This document shows, one piece after another, positions 25,408 through 38,133 of a stretch of 64,000 bases of DNA (positions are counted from its first letter, which is position 1; every line of letters begins with the position of its first letter). The DNA is taken from contig JABVXU010000156.1 of assembly GCA_013365365.1 (NCBI GenBank), positions 1 to 64,000 of the forward strand, read 5' to 3'. The translations under genes were made by a program, and so were the position numbers. Under the pieces are notes generated by a model. It had not been told where the DNA came from. It did no database searches and worked only from the letters and a program-made list of their open reading frames with translations. The DNA is from Cruorifilaria tuberocauda. Its lineage: Eukaryota > Nematoda > Chromadorea > Rhabditida > Onchocercidae.

Positions 25408-25441
25408 CTGAAGATGTTTCTAGGCGAAACGTTTTAAACGT
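25408..25441 (+). other. Sequence resembling a hammerhead-ribozyme core relic
   Basis: CTGAAGA (25408-25414) matches the CUGANGA box and GAAAC (25426-25430) the second box. The following ACGTT-TTA-AACGT (25429-25441) can form a short stem III of the type seen in retroelement hammerheads. The intervening stem II does not pair well and stem I is not adjacent, so an active ribozyme is not supported. It may be a decayed mobile-element fragment. Confidence 0.2.
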
Positions 25442-28400
25442 TTATCAACTGATATGAACGTGATCAATACGTGATACTGAATAAATGCCCAAAAATGGTG
25501 TAAAATCTTAACAGGTGTTGCCATTAGTCACATTAGTCGCCGAGAAGATTTAAAAATTTTTCTTTTTCAAATTACAATTAGTTTAAAAATTACTGTTAAC
25601 ATTGAATTTAAATTGAAGAATTTCAATTCCTAATTCTCATTAAAAAGTAAACAAAGGAATTAAAGTGTTGCACAAATTGGAAGAGATATACGGACGTGAA
25701 GTGATAGAGAGGAAGCAAATTGAGATGAGTTTTGAAAAGAAATGATTAAATTTTTTTTTTTGGAAATATTAAAATTGTTTCAATAGTTCAAGAGATAATA
25801 AAATATACTTACAATCATCAGTAACTTATATTAAAAGATTTAATTAAGAATATTACTAATTAGGAATGACTTGGAAGAGTAATTAAAGGTAAAAGGAACT
25901 TACAATACTGTTTAATTTTTTCAAATCTTTTAAGTGAATAATAAAATTTGGCAATTTTTGTTTTTTCTAGTAATTATCTAAAATTAATTGAAAAAAAGTA
26001 AATTTAGCAACAATAAAATTTGAAAAAAAAAAGAATTTAACATTTGAAAGATCAGTTCTTTTTCTATTGCTTTTAAACATAACGTACTTTTGCTTTTTCG
26101 TTTCTTTTTTTTAAATATCAACTTTTTCGGTGAATTTCTTTGAAACGATCAAACGTAGAAGCCCATGCATTCAAGTTCCGGATCTGTATCAGGTCAATAA
26201 ATCGAGCTCATAAAATTCACAACGGGTTCCTGCTGCCTGCTGCTTGCTAAAACTTGCAGCTGTTCATGCCGAAAAAGGCGGAAAAATGAGGAAAAAAGGA
26301 GAATTCACTTAAGTATCTGACCTTTTTAACCTTTTTAATTTGAATTTTTTTTTATTAGCTAATTAATTTGCGGATAACGATGAACGGTTTGGCTTCGGTC
26401 ACATGGCAAGATAGCAGAGATAATAGGTAAGCATTTCTTTTTAATACCGAATTGTTTTGTGATTATAATTATTGCTACTACGTCGACGAAGGGTCATAAA
26501 AGTCTAATGCTATTGAACGCTGTTGCCAATGACCTTTGTTTTTACGATCATTATTTAAACGATCATAAAATTGGTTCGAAATTTTCAATAAATCCCTTCT
26601 TTTTCGAAACATTCATTTAGAAAAATTTCCCTCCTGCCAACTAATTTGAACTTTTCATTAATTTAAAGTTTGATTTGCGAAAAAGATCATTTTCTTTGAT
26701 TATTATCAATTTCATATTAAATCGTCTTCAGGCTCATTATGATTATTCTATGATTGTTTGAGAATAATCTCTTTCATTGCTTATGATTATTATTAGAAAG
26801 TAAATGGTTTTACTTCTGAGTATTATTGAATGATTAATTTTATTATCGAAAAGAAGATAATGAATATTCAATTGCTTAAATTTCGAAATTAGAACTAAAG
26901 CTGAAATCGAGATCGTAAATTAAAACCTCAGTGACTATTTTATTGTCCAAGATAAACTATCCAATTTAATTATTTAAATTTCAAAATCAAAATTACAGTG
27001 AATTTAAAATCATAGTTTTTTACAAAATCAGCTTTATCAGATTAATGTTTGATATCAATCTGTAAACTAAGGGAAATCTCGGGAAAAATCATACAGAACA
27101 TTCGATTTTTTTTCATATTTTAGAAAAAATAAAGATGTAAATCAGTTAGAATTTCAATTCTTAACATTTTGCAAAATAATCGTTGATTGTCTTAAGATTA
27201 TCTGATAAATGATTGCTTGATTTGGTACATACTTAAAAGTGTTGTTAAGTGAACAGGAAATTTCTAGAATTTCTAGATTTCTAGAATTTACCAATTAATA
27301 AATTTTGGAATTCATTTTAATCATTCGATGTTTTTCAATTTACTCTTTTTCATTAAGTAAAAGCAAGAAGTTTTTACAGATATGTCAAGTTAGCATTACC
27401 CAATGAAGAATAGCTTTTCAGAGATTCGAAGATTTCGAGACTGAAACGATACAAAACCAAAAGCAAGAAGTATATTGGAAGGTAAAGATTATTATAATTT
27501 GAAAGAGATAACCTTTCTAGCTCAATCAATAGTAATAATCAATTAATATTAATAAGTAAGAGAATACGATTATGATAGTTTATTAAAGAATAATGTTGAA
27601 TGAATCTTTTGCTATACTAGAAAATAATTTCAAATTTAAACTGTAAAACTCTAAAAACTTTCATATAACTCTCAGAAAACCCTAAGCGAATTAAATATTT
27701 TATATTGAATTGATATTTTGCTCAATTTTTTAAATAACAATAAACAATAAGCGAAACTATACAATTAAGAGATTATAATTTGAAATAACTTTGATCTGGT
27801 ATAATTTTAAACTAGCCATAAATAATATTTCTTACTCGGTAAAACAGCCGTTGAGTAATCCGGAAAGCAAATCTGATCAGTTGATGTTTGACAATCAGGT
27901 AGCAAGAAGAGGAAATCCTGTAAAAGTAGAATTTACATCAGTGATTAGTATCATACATTTATTTTGTTAAATTACTCTCTTTTCTTGCAAAAGTAATCGC
28001 TTGAATTTTAACATAAATTCGAAATTTGCATATTTTACCTGATCCAGTTTTTTTCGCCTTATGTAGCGAAGCTTCAAGTTTTTGAATTATTTATTCCAAC
28101 TAATGATAAAGTGTTCAATTTATACAAGTTCATCTTTTTTGTAAATTAAATTGGCGGTTAGGATAAATATAATTGATATAAAATTTTAAATATTGATTTG
28201 AATTCGATGGAAAAAACTAATAAAAGTAATTTTTATTTAAAATACAAAAAAAGCTGTCATATTTTTAAACAGGAAAAAGCTTTAGGAAAATTATTTCTAA
28301 CTGCTCAACTTCATCAATCACATGAGTTCTTGTAACTGTTTGTTTAAATAAAACTACAACTCATAACTTTTCATATGAAATTTTATGCCAAATTTACTTC

Positions 28401-29248
28401 TTCAAAAATTTAACTTAATTAAAAATTTACGTTCTTTGTTTTGAAAAATTTTAGTTAATTTTTTTTTTTATTCTTATAATTTAAACAAATAAAACTCAAA
28501 ATAAATGCTCTCAAAAGCATACGATAGATTTAGAACTAATATATAAAGCTTGAAATGTTACAATCATCACTATTCGCTAAATTCTATTTTTTTTAAAATT
28601 ATTTTAAATTCTACGATTTTTGAACATTTACAGTTTCCATCGTCTCCTCTTTTAACAGTACACCACACAATTTTACAGTGTTAATAGTAACAGTAAGAAT
28701 AGAAGAATGAAAATGCTTAGAAATTGCTAAAATTAAAATATATTAAATTTCAAAAGATATCATCATTATACGGTATATTGTTTTGAGGAAGCTTAAGTTT
28801 CTCTGGACACCGTATTTTCAATGCTATCCATCATTCTAACAGCTTAATAGACATTAATAGACAATCTTGCTTTGAAATTCAAAACTGATAAATAATTTAT
28901 TGTTAGTAATTAAATTGGAAGTACCAGTTGTCGAGAGTTATCGAGAGCTATCAGATTGCTTCAGGAATCTTTCGATTATTAGCAACTGTTGCTTGGAATA
29001 TTAATTTAGATGCATTTCAAGCAGAAGTTATAGTAAGATTAATTTGAAAAAATAAAATAGAGCCCAGGTGATGTCTTGGCTTCTTCTCCTTGGCTAGAAG
29101 ATTGAAAAAGCCGGATTGATGAAGGTGCTCTTCCGGAATGATGCTTCATTTTTTTTCACATTTAATTTCACTACCCCTTTATTTCGAGATCGCTTTTTTA
29201 AAATATATGCTCACACACAGACACATACCAATTTTCTCTTTGATGTTT

Positions 29249-29308
29249 GCCGACTCGCATACACGCATACACACGCACGCACACACGCACACGCACACGC
29301 ACACACAC
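29249..29308. repeat. (CA)n microsatellite with CACG variants
   Basis: A tract of acacgcacac words. The His/Thr-rich open frames crossing it are artefacts. Confidence 0.93.
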
Positions 29309-29508
29309 AGACTATTCGAATACCCCGAAGCGTTGTTGGTGTTCTAAATGCGGTCTACGTTACTTAGTGGCAGAAAAAAAAAACGTTTCAATCACTATTT
29401 ATCTTCTTTCCTCCTTAATTGTATTTTGCACCTGTTTTCAATTTTGCTAAATTAATGACAAGTAGTATTTTTACTTTTTTTGATCATTTATTCGAATTTT
29501 CGGATCCG

Positions 29509-29541
29509 ATCAGATCGGTTCGGATCGGATCGGATCGGATC
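29509..29541. repeat. (GGATC)n pentamer repeat
   Basis: Several ggatc/cggat units in tandem (ggttcggatcggatcggatc). It resembles the GGATC-rich tract upstream of egl-5 at 11229-11281. Confidence 0.85.
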
Positions 29542-30453
29542 ACAAATGGAAAGCAATTTGATGATATCGCTCTCGTTTCGCTTTTTTTTTTAGAAAAAGT
29601 AAAATTCAAAAAAAAAAGCTATTACTATATTTAGCTGATTATTATATTACATAAGTTTTATCATGTCTTTTAAACCTGTCGTTTGAAAGTATGTTTACTT
29701 TGACAAATTAAAGAGATATCGTTGAGAGATTTCTTAAATGATTAGCAACGATTTTAATTTTTCCTTTAATCGAAAAGAAGTTTTCAATTTGTTGAAAAAG
29801 AAAAATGAACATGATGTTACTTAAAGTTAAAGAAGTTATTGAAAATCTTTCTTTAAATGAAAATGATCAAATATAAATTATTGTAAGTGATAGTAAAGAA
29901 TCTTTTCAGTTAAACTTACAGCATGACATGATTAGTTGTTTTTTGGATGAATATTTGATTTATTGAATTCTGAAAAAGTTTTTTAATTTTCTAAGTATAA
30001 CTGAAAAGAATTAAAGTTTTCTGATTCATTTAAGTTGTACTGATTTAAGTGATTTAAGTAGTAAATAGGAACGGAAATACAAAACTTTAATAATTTACTC
30101 TCAGAACTTGCAAATTGAATTCATCTTAGCTTACGCAACAAGCATAAATGATTTTTGCTGGCATTTTTTTTGCATCCATCAAAATTCCTTCAATTATGTT
30201 ATCTCCTTTTGTTATCAGTTACTTCATTTCATTGCTATCATAAGCTCGATTACCTATCTGAATCTTATCCCTTAAATTATCTCATTTCCATCATGCACCA
30301 AATAACTTTGAAGAAGCTAATTTTGAAATCTTAAAATTAAATTTAACTAAACATGCATGCCAACCTAAAAATCTATACTTGGTAATTGGATGAAATGATT
30401 GGCTAAAAATTTCAGCTTCTTCTTTTAGCTAAAATTGAAAATTCATTGTCGAT

Positions 30454-30498
30454 TGCAAATGCAAATGCATTTTTGCATGCAAACACATGCATTTGCAA
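30454..30498. promoter_or_regulatory. Inverted pair of octamer-like ATGCAAAT sites
   Basis: TTGCAAATGC (30454-30463) and its reverse complement GCATTTGCAA (30489-30498) lie 25 bp apart, with a further ATGCAT between them. ATGCAAAT is the classical POU-domain octamer. Regulatory use is inferred. Confidence 0.35.
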
Positions 30499-31560
30499 AA
30501 TGTTCTAAAAGAAAAAAGCAAAGGAAAAGTTAAAAGGTAAGAGAGAGAGGGAGAGAGAAAGGGAGAGAGGAAAATTGTTGGAAATGTTTTACTGTGATTT
30601 ATGTCCACATTATCAGAGCCAAAGCAATAGTCCCTCGATTTCGACTACTTTGCCATCTCACTGATATCGTCCAACTCTCTTCCTTCTTCATACCTTTCTC
30701 CTTAGATTGCTATTTATTTGGCCTTCCCTTCATTAGAATAGCCCTCTTTTCCTATTTCATATTTAAGAGCCAAGTAAACTCTCCCTTAACTTCATTTTCA
30801 TACCTTCTATTTACCTGAAAAATATATCCCTCTGTGAATTCTTTATAAACAATCATTTAATATTATCGTATCTAATATTGTGATGCAATTCAAAGTTCAA
30901 CATTACTGAAAATAATATTAAATTACTTTCATCAATTAGGCTAACTCAAGTTTCTCTTATAATTCCATAAAATTTCTATCAAACTTTCACATACTTTCGC
31001 TCGCTTATAAGGAATTTATTTTTTGCATTATTTTTGCATTATCTCAATTTATTTTCGTATTTTGCTTAATTCAATGTAATAATTCATTCTCTGAAGTAGT
31101 ACTTAAAGTTTAGAGATTTATTAGATTTATCAAATTCCTATCTGTCTATTGCTTTTCCATTCATTTCATTTTATAGGTAGCTTATAGAATGATTGATTTT
31201 AAAATGTTGAAAATTTTCCTTACGTGAGTGAGATATTTCAGATTCCAATATTTTTACTTTGAATAAAAATACTTAAGGAATTTCTAAGATATTCAGAAAA
31301 AAAGTATACGTAGTTAATGGAAGTAAGGAATTGGTGGAGTAGACAGAGTAATAAAAGCAATTAGAAGAGAGGAAAGATATCGATGAAAATTATTGTATCA
31401 ATACCTCGAAAAATCTTCCTCTCCATCTTAATTGTATAAAAAAAATGAGAGAAAACACATCGCCACATAATATCATTCAAACAAATTTTTCAACGTTTGC
31501 ATTTTTATAAACTTTAAGCATTTTTAACTTACTCTCCTTTAAGTAAAGTAAGTAAAGGCT

Positions 31561-31588
31561 ATTAAAGTAAAACTTTTCTTACTTTAAT
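31561..31588. repeat. Small perfect inverted repeat
   Basis: ATTAAAGTAA (31561-31570) and TTACTTTAAT (31579-31588) are exact reverse complements around an 8-base loop. Confidence 0.8.
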
Positions 31589-33623
31589 AAAAGTATCCTT
31601 CTTCTATCATTTCTAATTATTATTTTGGTTATTGACTTAAATTAATAATGAAATATTGAATATTTGTTGTTAGAATGAAAATTTAATCATTTTTGAATTT
31701 TCATTCGATAATTTAAAACGATTGAAATATCGTTGCTTGTTCAGAGTTTGAAATAATTCCGCTTTGCTCTTTCTCACTTCATTCATCCAATAGATTATAG
31801 AAACAAACATTTAAATTATTACATCTCTAACTAACAAGTTTGCAATTATATACGATATATGCTATTTTGATTGCATTATCAAGAAATCAGTTTTCATTCT
31901 TTAATCTTATTAAGCTAATTGTTTGATATTTCAATTATCTATTGATAACTTTATCATTACTTATCAATGAATGCAGAAACGTATACATTTCCAGCATGAT
32001 ATTTAATATAAATATAATTATCACTTAAATATGATTACTATTTTCCGATAACTGTATACTTCTTCCACCTTTGCATGCTAATTTCTTACAAAGCTAACTT
32101 CAAATACTCTGTAGAGAAATATTACAAAAATTTTTAATTAAAATAATTTAAAATACTTTTAGACAGTGAAAAAAAAGTTATAAGTAATATTAGACAATCT
32201 ATGATATAAGTGATAAAAAATTACAAACGATGATAAAGTCATGAAAGTTTGTTAAGTTTAATTTTTCCCTAAAGATTTAATGCATGAAAAAATAAAGAGA
32301 TGAAATGTTAAATTTACGATAACTTGTTTTGTCATAATAAAAATCAAAAATTGATCAATGATTACCGTTGTTCATTTATATCCATTATCATCTATCAGCA
32401 AAATCAGGTAACTGATTGTGTAGTTGTTTTTCAAGGTTAAAATTTTGAAAAAATAAAAAATAAAATGAGTGATAGTGATAAAAAATAGAAATAAATGATA
32501 GTTTCAATTTCATGTTGCGATAAAGAGATTTTTATCAATTTTTACTCTCAAATTATTTGTAAGTTATCAATCTTACTGAAGTTTCATCCATTCTTCCCAA
32601 AGATGTGTCTCTCAAGCTATGCTAGTAATTAATCTTACCTTTCATTGATAAATTATCATATCTCAAAAGTACAAACTCATTGATTTTTGGATTATAATTT
32701 AAAGAAATAGTACGATAAGGATAGAGGAATGAGAGAAGGAAGTATTTAATGAAATTTAACAACCGTTTGCTTTTTTTTTTGCTTCCTGTAAATAGCAAAT
32801 CTTATCATTGCTAAAATTGTTATCACTGAAACTCAAAAATATCACTAAATTCATTCTATTAAATTCAATTAATTTGAATTTACATAATTATCTCAATTCC
32901 TATTTAGCCTAATTAACCTAGTTTCTAAGGAAATAGGAAATTTTGAAAAGAAAAGCAACAAATATTAGAGTAAATAGAAATTAAATTCTTTACTTACTTT
33001 TAAAACTTCATATTATTCTCATTCTTACTATTTTCACCTAACATTTAACAAAATAACTTACTAATAATTACTAATAAAAAGAAAGTAAGAATGATTAGAT
33101 AATTTTAAAAACTTTTTAATTTATAAAAAAAAAAGCACATACCTTTTAATCTTTGTTCAATGTAATTTTCATTGCAAAAAAAAAAACATTCGAATATTTA
33201 ATAATTTCTGAAAAAATTTTTAAAGCGAAAAATGAAACAATTCAATTATCGTAAAAGTTTAATAACGAAAATACTTCCAGTACAGATAAGCAATGAAAGT
33301 AAATTACAAAGATAATCAGTTAGTGATAAGATAATATGATTTGAAAAGAATTCTTCTGCTTATAAAATCCCTCTCAATTCTATCATACGGTTAGACCGAT
33401 GTTAACATGAATTGATCTTATCAGTGATAAATGATCATAATGATTATAGTGATAACGATGATAACGATGATAAAAGCTAATGTTGCTACTGCTGCTCCTA
33501 CTGCTACTGCTGGAAGTGTTGCTGTTCGAGTGTGTGAAAAGTGTGTACGTTCGTTTTGCTCACACTTTCCTACTCTTCCGATCCGGTGGTGTACGTATCA
33601 TGTCTATGATATGATATGTATAG

Positions 33624-33643
33624 GTGTGTATGTGTGTGTGTCT

Positions 33644-33677
<34 letters not shown>
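33624..33677. repeat. (GT)n microsatellite
   Basis: Interrupted GT dinucleotide tract (with tctgtgtctg). Cys/Val-rich frames across it are artefacts. Confidence 0.95.
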
Positions 33678-33679
<2 letters not shown>

Positions 33680-34516
33680 CTACTACCGTAATACTGCAGT
33701 TAGAAAGATCAAAAAGAAAATGCCGACACTGGTTGTTTGTGATAAATTTTCTTCTGATAAGACACATATGTACACTCTATCAGTACAGACAGACAGACAG
33801 GTATACAGACATTTTTTTTTCTTTTTACTACTTTGTAATAAAACCTAAATGCCCTTATTTTAATTTTTTAAATTAAAATAGAATTAGAATTTTGAGATGA
33901 AAAGTATCAATGATTAATTAATTGATAAGCTATCAGAAAGATTGAAATTCATGACGTCAAATTAAGATTGAAATGAGAGGTGAGGAATTAAAATTTTAAC
34001 AAACAACAATAACTAACATGATAAGATAAGTTTGTGGAGAAAGCAAGCAAATGATACGAAGAGCTGATAAAATTGATAATGATAATGTTAACGGTGATCA
34101 ATGTTAAAGTGTTAAAACTTTTATTTAAGTTTTGCATTCATTCAATTAATAATAGCCAATTAATTTGTAAATTTGGCAAATAATATAAGTGGAAGATTGT
34201 GAAGAATTTTGCTTATTAGCTATGAAATTAGCAAAGTAGGAGGAGGAGAAAAATCGAACTTTTCAGGTTGTCTAGAAAATTTGAAAGAAAAAATTCAATT
34301 TACTGTCTTATGTCACTTTTTTTCTGTGACACGACAACTGTAACTAATTGATTAAATCTTGAATATTGCATTTTAGATATTTTTCAGCATAACATTTTTT
34401 TACGCTTTTCTTATCCCGAAATTGATTTACTTATCAATATCACTAGAAATGATAAGACTTACGATAACTTTGAACTATCTCAAGTAACTATGATGTATTT
34501 ATTCGTTATTATAACT

Positions 34517-34642
34517 CTTTTTAAATAACATTTTGTAAATATTCTAGGAATACTCCAAGTTCTAAAATACTCTAATTCTAGAATATTCTAAGATCCCTTT
34601 TTAAATAACATTTTGTAAATATCCCAAGTTCTAAAATATTCT
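34517..34642. repeat. Direct duplication, about 50 bp per copy
   Basis: Copy 1 (34517-34573) and copy 2 (34597-34642) share cttttt-aaataacattttgtaaatat and ccaagttctaaaat-type blocks. Copy 2 lacks about 11 internal bases. Confidence 0.85.
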
Positions 34643-37600
34643 GGGAAGAAAATTTGTGAATAATTGAACTTGGCACTAATAATCACTGGCAGATAGTGAT
34701 TTCGTTTGAAAATTAAATGTTTGATTAGGTAAGCATTTGTAGCATAATTTTTTAAAGATAAGAATACTAATTCATTCTTCCAAAATGTTTTTAGAAATTT
34801 ACTAAATGTGTTATTAATAGGTGTAACTGAGAAGTATAATAAGTTTTTTAAAAAATAATCACTTTAAGATCATTGAAAAAGTTATTGAAAAAATTTGAGA
34901 GAAGTTGATAATTTTCTATTGATTATTTAGAATATCACAGTAAATGGTAGAATATTAGATGGTTATAATCAGTATAATATCAAACAATTTAATTTAAGAA
35001 AATTTGATAATGCATTATTAAATTGAGCTTACTAATGATATTGGGTTTAAGCAGGTTTTAATCTATTGTTAAACAATTAATGATAAGTAATAAACATATC
35101 TCATAGTTCTAATTGCTCAAGCTTAATGAATTGTTAATTTGTGCAGCTGTTATTTATCCAGCAACCGAGTATTATCATCGTTATACCGAGTTTATGTCAA
35201 AATTTATGAGTGAAATTAATCAATTGGCTATCATAACGAATAATAGATTATTTAAATTAAAAATTGCCATGCTTCATTTCTTTAATTACCCAATTTAATT
35301 AACGAAACATTTACTAAATTATTAATAATTAATCAATTTTTATCACTCTTTTTCTGATCTGATGATTTTGCAGAGGGGAAAAAAAAAAAACAAACTTGTC
35401 AATATGCTAAATTTTATTAAATTTCAATATTTGTGTTCTAATTTTCAAAATGAAAAAAAGAGAAAGAACGTCGATAAGATGATCAATGCATATATATTAT
35501 ATTTGACAAAATTCTATCTTTTTTTCTTCATCACTCTCTCGTCTTTTTTTGTTTCTGATAATGAGGTTCGCAGGATGAATGGCGGTGACAATGTTGGTTG
35601 TTGGTTCAACAGAATGAAAATAATAATTGACGTTTTTATGAGCTCTTAAAAAATGCGATAACAAATGGGAATAGTGTATCGACGTTGAAATCCTATTTTA
35701 ATCAAATCCTATCAACCTTTTATATAAGGTACCATCCGTCTATACTAGCAGTTTACTGAAACAAAACCATATTATACGCATGATAAAGAGAGAGAGGTGA
35801 ACGAAGAAAGGGGAATTGTTTGAGAAAAGAGAAAGACCACCTTTGTGATGTGATGATGTTACGATGATATGATAGCGGGGGGAACGCAATGTTCGTCGCT
35901 TAGCATCAAAAGAAGTTTTCGAATGCGACAAACCTCTTTCCTCTAAATTTTGACAAAAGATACATGAGAATATGGAAGATATATCGAAGTGCAGGACGGA
36001 ACCGATCGGTTCGCAACCAAACTATTTTTGGGTTTTAAACGGTGCAGGTGAAGAGGAAGAGGATGGAGAGAATTTTTCCATGGCTTAAATTATGCGACAA
36101 AAAAGGAAAAAACGATGAGAGAAAAAATTGGTTGACAGTTTATATTTTAAATGAAGGAAATTTTAGCATGGAGAATGAAGAAAGTTGAAAAGAGAAAGCA
36201 ACTTTAAGATCATCAAATAAGCATTATTTCAAACTTAGCAAGAAAAAAAAAAGAAATGAATCAAGTAATCGAATTGCTTGGATACATAGCTATTAGCATT
36301 CATGAAAATTAAATATCAAATCTTTCTAAAAAAATTTTCATTTTTACAATTAGCTCATTTAATTCACTTACTAAAGAAGTTATTGATTGAATATTTACAA
36401 ATGTAAATTTGTCAATCAATCCATCTATGATAACAGTAATTAGCAATAAGCATGAAAAGATCTGGAAAAGTTGAAAAATAATAGACTGGAAGAAATTCAA
36501 TAATTGATGATTTTTCTGAAGCATTCTTCTGAATATTCCTAGCTATATGTCTATTTTGGGATAAAGTAAATATAATACAATCATTTTTTTATTTCGAAAT
36601 AAAGTAAGTATAAATTATTTTGGAATAAAGTATGGATAATATGGATATCTCGAGAACAAGCAAAGAACTTGAAAAGTTTGTCATATCAATTTTGTTAAAT
36701 TCTTTCTTTCCTGAATGCCATCAAAATTAGATTAGACTAATTGAATGGATGTTAATTAATATTAAATTGATGGAAACAGTAAAATGAATGATTAGCTAAA
36801 AATCCAAACATAGAATACAATATATATTTCCATAATCAGATCGCCTGAAGTAATATTACAGTTAATTGAAATGCTAAAGTAATGGTAGAAGTAATCAGAC
36901 AATCGCTGCAGTTATAAACCTGAAATTTGCTGAAAGTAATCTACACTTCACAAACTAACTATATCACATTTTAACTTGATTAAAATGATATGATAATGAT
37001 TGTTAGGAAATTCAACTTTGATCGTTGTATGAACCTTATCAAAATCTATGAAAGTTATTTAAACAAGTGGGAAAAGTAAGAAAGGTAGGATTGATTCTTC
37101 TAAATTTGCATACAACATATAAGGAATGCATTTAATTCAATTTATCAAATCTAACTGATGAACTATCCATCTCATCGTAATTATAAATTAATGATAATAA
37201 ATTTTTCTTTACTTAAATTAAATAATTTGTCATCTTTCATTACTTGTAAACATGTCAATAAACTTTTATTATCTCAAATTCTTTTAAAATAGTATCTTAG
37301 CTGAAATGATAAGTTGCAATTTTCCTGATAACACTATTTATTGTTGAAATTATACTATCCTGTGAAATTTTAATCATTTTTCAATTTTAATTCGATAATT
37401 TAAAATTATTAAAATCATACTGTTTCCCTTGTTATTTAGCTAATAGAGTAAACCAATAATTCTATTGAGTAATTATCATTAATTTCATTTAATCCTAGCT
37501 GATACTTAAATATCAAAGAAATTTCAACGATATCTTTATCAGTGAATTGTTAAAATAGTGCTAATCTTAAATAAATATTACTAAATAAAATAATTAATTT

Positions 37601-37905
37601 TAGAATTTTAAATATTATCGGATATAATTGTTGCTAAAATTTTACTTAATTCAAATAGAAAATAGTAAATCGGAAACTCTAAAAGTTACAAAATTAAGTA
37701 CTTTACTTTTATTTGAAATTTAATTTTACATATAAATTAGTTGAGATAACTTTAACTTTATCTTATTTTCAATCATACTACTTTAACCTAAAATTTAACA
37801 AAAATTTTAACATTTGATTATTCATTATCTAATCTTAAGAGATGTAATAAATCGAGTAATACAATAACAGCTTAGATTAGGACAGTATTCTTTTTAGCAG
37901 TTCTA

Positions 37906-38133
37906 CTGAAACCTGCCGTCGAGCATACCGAATATCGAAATGAATAAATTGAGATATTCAGTTAGAAGGAACTGTACCTCTCTGTGAAGTGCCAACCGGT
38001 GAATTCCGGAACCACTGAAACATTTCGTACAATTTTGCCGATATGATTTATCAACTTGGAAAAAAGTTTGTTCCACCTTACCACTATTAGTCGAAATTGT
38101 GTCGTGTTGCTCGCAACAGGAAAACAGTAAATG
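37906..38133 (-). other. GC-richer block with a 76-codon stop-free frame
   Basis: The minus strand is open between a TAA (38134-38136) and a TAG (37903-37905), without an early ATG. The translation is not low-complexity and includes QNCTKCFSGSGIHRLAL. A possible donor (ggcag|gtttca) lies near the 3' end and a weak acceptor near the 5' end. It could be an internal exon of an undetected gene, a conserved regulatory element or chance. I recognise no family. Confidence 0.2.

Larger units (their letters stand above)
23749..37905. other. Gene-free intergenic region, middle part
   Basis: About 14 kb of AT-rich sequence with many TGATAA/TTATCA (GATA-type) words, CA and GT microsatellites at 29.25 and 33.63 kb, a GGATC repeat at 29.52 kb, and a few GC-richer patches (25.2-25.45, 26.2-26.3, 29.06-29.15 and 35.8-36.05 kb). 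Open frames up to 95 codons occur but show no family signature. Confidence 0.5.

Noticed and set aside
29116..29450. His/Thr-rich frames
   Set aside because: CA microsatellite artefacts.
33431..33876. Cys/Val-rich frames
   Set aside because: GT microsatellite artefacts.
35113..35649. Two frames of 61 and 95 codons in the intergenic gap
   Set aside because: AT-rich, Lys/Asn/Phe-driven, no recognisable domain; chance frames of this size are expected here.
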